A DNA stretch of 64,000 nucleotides, taken from assembly GCA_023416275.1 (NCBI GenBank), contig JAEZIB010000102.1:152273-216272 (forward strand), in the 5' to 3' direction. This DNA comes from Bacillota bacterium (lineage in GTDB: Bacteria; Bacillota; Clostridia; Acetivibrionales; DSM-1351). Below the pieces are notes generated by a model, which was not told where the DNA came from, searched no databases, and worked only from the letters and a program-made list of their open reading frames with translations. The position numbers and the translations under genes are program-made. Position 1 is the stretch's first letter. Every line of letters begins with the position of its first letter. This document shows positions 60,422-64,000 of the stretch, piece after piece.

Positions 60422-62026
60422 ATGGACAAAAATGTGTTGTATCAAATAGACGTCAGAGAATGGATTGAAAAAACATGGGGAAATGAGTTGATGATACCAA
60501 TCTATGGTTCGTTAATTGATAATAATTATGATAAATATTTGCAATGTTACCTTATACCAATTGAACATGCTGAAGAAAAGCTAGACTCGGATACATATGA
60601 CATTGGGTCTTCGCTGTTACCTGGTTGCACACAATACGGAGCAGGAGAGGTTTATGAGGTAGTATACAGCAGATTTAATAACGATGAGAACTTTGAACCT
60701 TTGGTTATAAATAGGAATTACAATGGACTGGCTGAAGATTCAATTGAAATACTTGAAGAGTTCAGGCTACTTTATAATCTTTTCTACGACCAGCATAAGG
60801 ATAAGTATATAGATCTGGAAAATGGTAATGATGTTATTATCATTAAAGATAAAAAAGCTGTTTTTATTCATAAAAAGTATATTAAGAGTTTTTTATCGCT
60901 TAAGAAAATGGCACTCGTAATGAATATCGATTGTCGAGTCATATTTTCGATGTATGATAAATCCTTGAGAAGTGATACTCTAGCTCATAGAAGTTATGAT
61001 GATGCATGTTATTATACCCTAAATATTGGAGAGTGCAATACAGGTCTCAAAATGGAAAATTTTTCATTGTTTTATGGTAAAAAGCTATTGTATGGATGTG
61101 AATTAAAGGAATGTGGAATATGGCCTTATAATGAAGAAAAAAAGTATGTAGATTTTATTATTGGGATAGATGAAAATGGCAAAGAAATAACATATACCTC
61201 AAATCCTGCTAAATTAAGTAATTATTTTGGTGCTAATCCTGAAGCTCCGAATTACTTAACTCCTGTTTTTTTTGATCCCGCGGTGCTCAATAAATATTAT
61301 TTAAAACCTGAAATATATGAAGTTAAAGATTGTATTATTCGTTGTGGAACATTATGGTCTTTATATATTGATAATCAAAATAAAGAACACGTTTCTGCTT
61401 ATCTTGGGGATCTGGGAAGGGATCTACCAAATGAAAGTGAGCAGTATTATTGGAGAAGTTATAATAAAGCCACAGATGGGAAATTAAGTAAAACAAAGTT
61501 TAATCGCGATTTTATGGCACAGTTTACTGATCCGGAATCTGAAGATTTTATTTTCAAAAATTTATATGTTAAAGTTAATCAGAATTTTGAAAAAATAATG
61601 GGATGGTCTTTATTTTTACCTTTGGAAGAAAAAGATGTTTATAATTTTGAAGGAATACGGATTCCAAAAACCAACTCAATTGTTGAAATTGATATGCTGG
61701 TTTTATATTTAGTTAAAGTTCTATTGGACTCATTGAATGAAAAATGTATTAGAAGACAGCTAACTGGGACATATGAAAAGCTGACTGGCAGTATTTCAAT
61801 TCTTGAAGTCTGGTTTACAGAGTTACAACTAGAATCCTATCAACTTCATATAAAATTTCTAAGAAATCTACAGGAACTTAGATCAAGCGGAACAGGACAT
61901 AGAAAGGGGAAAAGTTATAACAAGATATCTCAAGTTTTTGAATTAGACAAAGGTAATTATGTCGGATCTTTTACGACAATTCTAAGTCAATCGATAGATT
62001 TTTTAAAATTTGTTGGAATTGAATAA
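60422..62026 (+). CDS. Unknown cargo protein ending in a HEPN-like domain
   Basis: The 534-residue soluble product follows TAGGAGGA. The N-terminal ~400 residues are beta-rich and unrecognised (IPIYGSLIDNNYDKYLQCYLIPIEHAEEKLDSD; WPYNEEKKYVDFIIGIDENGKEITYTS). The C-terminal ~130 residues are helical and contain LRNLQELRSSGTGHRKGKSY (RxxxxxH at about 487-493), which fits the Rx4-6H motif of HEPN RNases. This two-part layout resembles ApeA-type and other abortive-infection proteins. It is AT-rich, has its own terminator, and sits between relaxase and Toprim genes as an insertion. No toxin partner is seen. Confidence 0.65.
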   Translation: MDKNVLYQIDVREWIEKTWGNELMIPIYGSLIDNNYDKYLQCYLIPIEHAEEKLDSDTYDIGSSLLPGCTQYGAGEVYEVVYSRFNNDENFEPLVINRNYNGLAEDSIEILEEFRLLYNLFYDQHKDKYIDLENGNDVIIIKDKKAVFIHKKYIKSFLSLKKMALVMNIDCRVIFSMYDKSLRSDTLAHRSYDDACYYTLNIGECNTGLKMENFSLFYGKKLLYGCELKECGIWPYNEEKKYVDFIIGIDENGKEITYTSNPAKLSNYFGANPEAPNYLTPVFFDPAVLNKYYLKPEIYEVKDCIIRCGTLWSLYIDNQNKEHVSAYLGDLGRDLPNESEQYYWRSYNKATDGKLSKTKFNRDFMAQFTDPESEDFIFKNLYVKVNQNFEKIMGWSLFLPLEEKDVYNFEGIRIPKTNSIVEIDMLVLYLVKVLLDSLNEKCIRRQLTGTYEKLTGSISILEVWFTELQLESYQLHIKFLRNLQELRSSGTGHRKGKSYNKISQVFELDKGNYVGSFTTILSQSIDFLKFVGIE

Positions 62027-62097
62027 TTCTAAGATGAAGAACAATGCCTTATAGATGTTTCAATTTTTAACTTTTTATTTTGTGACAAAAATTATTG

Positions 62098-62130
62098 ACA
62101 GTTTTTCAATAGAAAGACTGTTATTTTTTT
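62098..62130 (+). terminator. Terminator of the HEPN-like gene
   Basis: ACAGTTTTTC (62098-62107) pairs with GAAAGACTGT (62112-62121), followed by TATTTTTTT. Confidence 0.75.
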
Positions 62131-62225
62131 ACCCAAAATCCAAATGCGAAAAAAGTCATGATTAAGAAAAAAGCTTAACTTCAACCCCGCTCCCCATCCT
62201 TCAAAACAAAACACAACCCCATACA

Positions 62226-62259
62226 TGAAACGCCGTCCAACAAAAAGGACGGCGTTTCA
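62226..62259. other. 13-bp perfect hairpin without T-tract before the Toprim gene
   Basis: TGAAACGCCGTCC (62226-62238) pairs with GGACGGCGTTTCA (62247-62259) over AACAAAAA. It ends 35 bases before ATG 62295. Lacking a T run, it may be a single-strand origin, protein site or mRNA stabiliser rather than a terminator. Confidence 0.6.
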
Positions 62260-62294
62260 ACGTATCTAAGCAAAAAAAGTAAAGGAGGCAATCT

Positions 62295-63698
62295 ATGAGT
62301 ACATACATTCATTTTACAGATGACCAAAAAGAACGAGCTAACAGTGTTGATCTTGAAGAGTTTCTAAGAAGACAAGGAGAAACACTGCTTTCATCCGGCA
62401 GGGAAAAAAGGCTAAAAAGCGATCACAGCATTACAATCCGAGGAAACGAGTGGTTTGACCATGCAGCAGAAGAGGGTGGTCTTGCTATTGATTTTGTTCA
62501 GAAATTTTATGGATTATCTTTCCCTGATGCTGTAACAATGCTGCTTGGAGGAGAACAAGGAGAAATATATTCTAAAGCCAAAGGGAAAGAAGAAGTCAGA
62601 AAGCCATTTGAATTACCGCCTAAGAATAACGAAATGCGTAGAGTATTTGCTTACTTGATGAAACACAGATATATTGACAGGGATGTAATCAGTTTTTTTG
62701 CAAAGGAAAAGCTTATTTATGAAAGCAGGGAATTATCAGCAGATAGAACAAAGGAATATCACAATGCAATTTTCGTAGGATATGATGAAGACGGAGTTCC
62801 ATGCCATGCTCATAAAAAAGGTATTTATACTGAAGGTAAAGGCTTTAGGGGGAATATCGACAGCAGTAATCCTTGCTATAGCTTTCATTACCTCGGAAGC
62901 AGTGACCGAATATATGTGTTTGAAGCGCCGATTGATATGCTCTCGTTTATTACAATACATAAAAATTCTAATTGGAAGAAACACAGCTATGTTGCTCTTT
63001 GCGGAGTATCAGAGCAGGCATTGTTTAAAATGCTTGAAATCAATCCGAGTTTATCTCATGTGGTTCTGTGCCTGGATTATGATTCCGCAGGGATTGAGGC
63101 ATGTGAAAAAATTTCAGATATGTTAATGGAAAAAAACATTGCCTGTAGCAGATTATTTTCCAATCGGAAAGACTGGAATGAGGATTTGAAATATAAGCAG
63201 AATATACCGTCAATTCCGGCAGAAGAGCATCCGCAGTATCTTCTCAAGGATGAACTGTGTAAAGAAATTCAGGTACTTGTTAAAGGAGTTGAAAAAATTG
63301 AAATAAATCATTACGATGGTAAAAAATCTTTTAAAGAAGCACAACAACAAAATGGAGTACAGGCTGAAGCTATGAAAACGGCATCAGCCATTTTTTTATG
63401 TCTTGCGTTAAAAGAATACAGGCAGCTTGAAAAAGCAATGACTGCCGAAGAAATTGTCAGAAAAATGAGTAATGATTTTCGAGCATATCAAAACAGAGGA
63501 AGGTGGAATCCAACGCTTTCTGATATTGAAGCACAACTGTTAGCATTCAAACATCAGAGGGGAATTGTTTCTGAGTTAGAGAAGACTGCGATTGCAGAAC
63601 ATTATGAAAAAACGGCATTGGAACTTTTAAAATCAGTTATCCGGCTTGAGCTGACACAGCAAAAACAAGTTCAGGCTCCGATGTTGAAAATGGCATAA
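62295..63698 (+). CDS. DUF3991/Toprim domain primase-like protein
   Basis: The 467-residue product has an N-terminal CHC2-like/DUF3991 region (HFTDDQKERANSVDLEEFLRRQGE...WFDHAAEEGGLAIDFVQKFYGLSFPDAVTMLLG). A Toprim domain follows, with the acidic FEAPIDMLSF (about 209) and LDYDSAGIEA (about 260). A helical C-terminus of about 150 residues completes it. Such proteins are thought to prime or repair the transferred strand in the recipient. AAAGGAGG precedes the ATG. It is followed directly by the coupling protein gene. Confidence 0.9.
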   Translation: MSTYIHFTDDQKERANSVDLEEFLRRQGETLLSSGREKRLKSDHSITIRGNEWFDHAAEEGGLAIDFVQKFYGLSFPDAVTMLLGGEQGEIYSKAKGKEEVRKPFELPPKNNEMRRVFAYLMKHRYIDRDVISFFAKEKLIYESRELSADRTKEYHNAIFVGYDEDGVPCHAHKKGIYTEGKGFRGNIDSSNPCYSFHYLGSSDRIYVFEAPIDMLSFITIHKNSNWKKHSYVALCGVSEQALFKMLEINPSLSHVVLCLDYDSAGIEACEKISDMLMEKNIACSRLFSNRKDWNEDLKYKQNIPSIPAEEHPQYLLKDELCKEIQVLVKGVEKIEINHYDGKKSFKEAQQQNGVQAEAMKTASAIFLCLALKEYRQLEKAMTAEEIVRKMSNDFRAYQNRGRWNPTLSDIEAQLLAFKHQRGIVSELEKTAIAEHYEKTALELLKSVIRLELTQQKQVQAPMLKMA

Positions 63699-63752
63699 CA
63701 ATACGAGACATGGGGAAATCCTGTGCCTAAATTTATTGAAAGGTGATAAAAA

Positions 63753-64000
63753 ATGAATTCACAAGTATACATGTTAATAGCTGCCGCAGCTGTTATGTTT
63801 TCAGTTATCGGCGGTTTATCGCTGCTTGCACATTACTATACCTTGAACGGAATCAAATCCAAAACTGTAGGAGATGGACAGCATGGGGTTGCTAGATTCG
63901 CGACAAAAAAGGAAATTGAAACAACTTATCAGCATATTCCTTTTGACGTTAGAGCGTGGAGAAAAGGGCTGAATCTCCCAGCAGACGAAAATGGGAATGC
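63753..64000 (+). CDS. VirD4/TraG-type coupling protein, N-terminal part (cut by window end)
   Basis: ATG 63753 with AAAGGTGAT upstream opens a frame still open at the window end (82 codons). It reads a membrane segment (YMLIAAAAVMFSVIGGLSLLAHYY) and then KTVGDGQHGVARFATKKEIETTYQHIPF. This segment is typical of the start of VirD4/TraG coupling proteins in clostridial ICEs, just before the P-loop domain. It should couple the relaxosome to the secretion channel. Confidence 0.82.
   Translation, partial: MNSQVYMLIAAAAVMFSVIGGLSLLAHYYTLNGIKSKTVGDGQHGVARFATKKEIETTYQHIPFDVRAWRKGLNLPADENGN

Noticed and set aside
1..64000. tRNA or rRNA genes
   Set aside because: No cloverleaf with a T-loop GTTCRANNC pattern or rRNA-like sequence was recognised by eye on either strand.

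Overview
The DNA is AT-rich and reads as a chromosome segment of a low-GC Gram-positive, most likely an anaerobic, spore-forming Clostridia (Ruminiclostridium/Clostridium-like). The basis is the class A penicillin-binding protein, the M23 peptidase-bactofilin pair, the copper-amine-oxidase-N/beta-propeller secreted protein, strong AGGAGG ribosome sites, frequent TTG/GTG starts and the mobile-gene families present. The species cannot be fixed from the sequence alone. All positions and alignments were read by eye.

Layout. (1) 1-11.3 kb is core chromosome: PBP1A-type enzyme, bactofilin, M23 peptidase, a small four-helix membrane protein and a secreted beta-propeller protein (mostly minus strand), then a ferritin-like small protein and a flavin/Fe-S reductase (plus). 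Long intergenic gaps hold dispersed repeats, including a 138-nt element that folds on itself and has an apparent empty-site copy 1 kb away. (2) 11.3-22.4 kb is an integration hotspot starting at rlmD, a 23S rRNA methyltransferase gene. The last ~200 bp of rlmD look foreign in composition, and a diverged second copy of its 3' end lies 6 kb downstream. Between the two copies are a frameshifted gene, a Fic protein, a truncated phosphoesterase, two unknown genes and a RhuM-family protein. After the second copy come gene fragments, an IS256-family element inserted in the T-tract of a terminator, and a matrixin protease with a partner. (3) 22.4 kb to the window end is the body of a large integrative conjugative element (ICE). 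No integrase is visible, so its far end lies outside.

The ICE carries an early module (DUF4314, a small winged-helix-like protein, Dam-type methylase, AbrB-like protein, YodL-domain protein, SpoVG-like protein). A complete Tad/Flp-type pilus set follows (pilin-like peptide, prepilin peptidase, CpaB, TadZ, TadA, TadB, TadC, two TadE-like proteins). Then come the VirB-type secretion genes (DUF6550, DUF5704, DUF3852, a VirB6/TrbL-like protein, a PrgI/VirB3-like protein, VirB4, an NlpC/P60 hydrolase), an amidoligase plus gamma-glutamylcyclotransferase pair, accessory DUFs, a ribbon-helix-helix MobC-like protein, a MobP-type relaxase with Sel1 repeats, a Toprim protein, and the start of a VirD4/TraG coupling protein cut by the window end. 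The DUF5704 gene is interrupted near its 3' end by a 2.75-kb group II intron; the splice can be reconstructed.

Cargo sits in the ICE backbone at several places: a HTH/CtkA-remnant/VbhA/GNAT island before virB4; a complete MerR cassette flanked by a 14-bp duplication after virB4; a 1,356-residue protein resembling vertebrate SAMD9 (STAND-like P-loop, helical repeats, terminal OB-fold) between a candidate oriT region and mobC; and a 534-residue protein ending in a HEPN-like RxxxxxH motif next to the relaxase. The last two are the best candidates for unstudied defence systems. A further pattern is that at least five otherwise unrelated ICE proteins end in very similar Met/Gly/Ser-rich tails (such as SMSM), which suggests a shared C-terminal signal.
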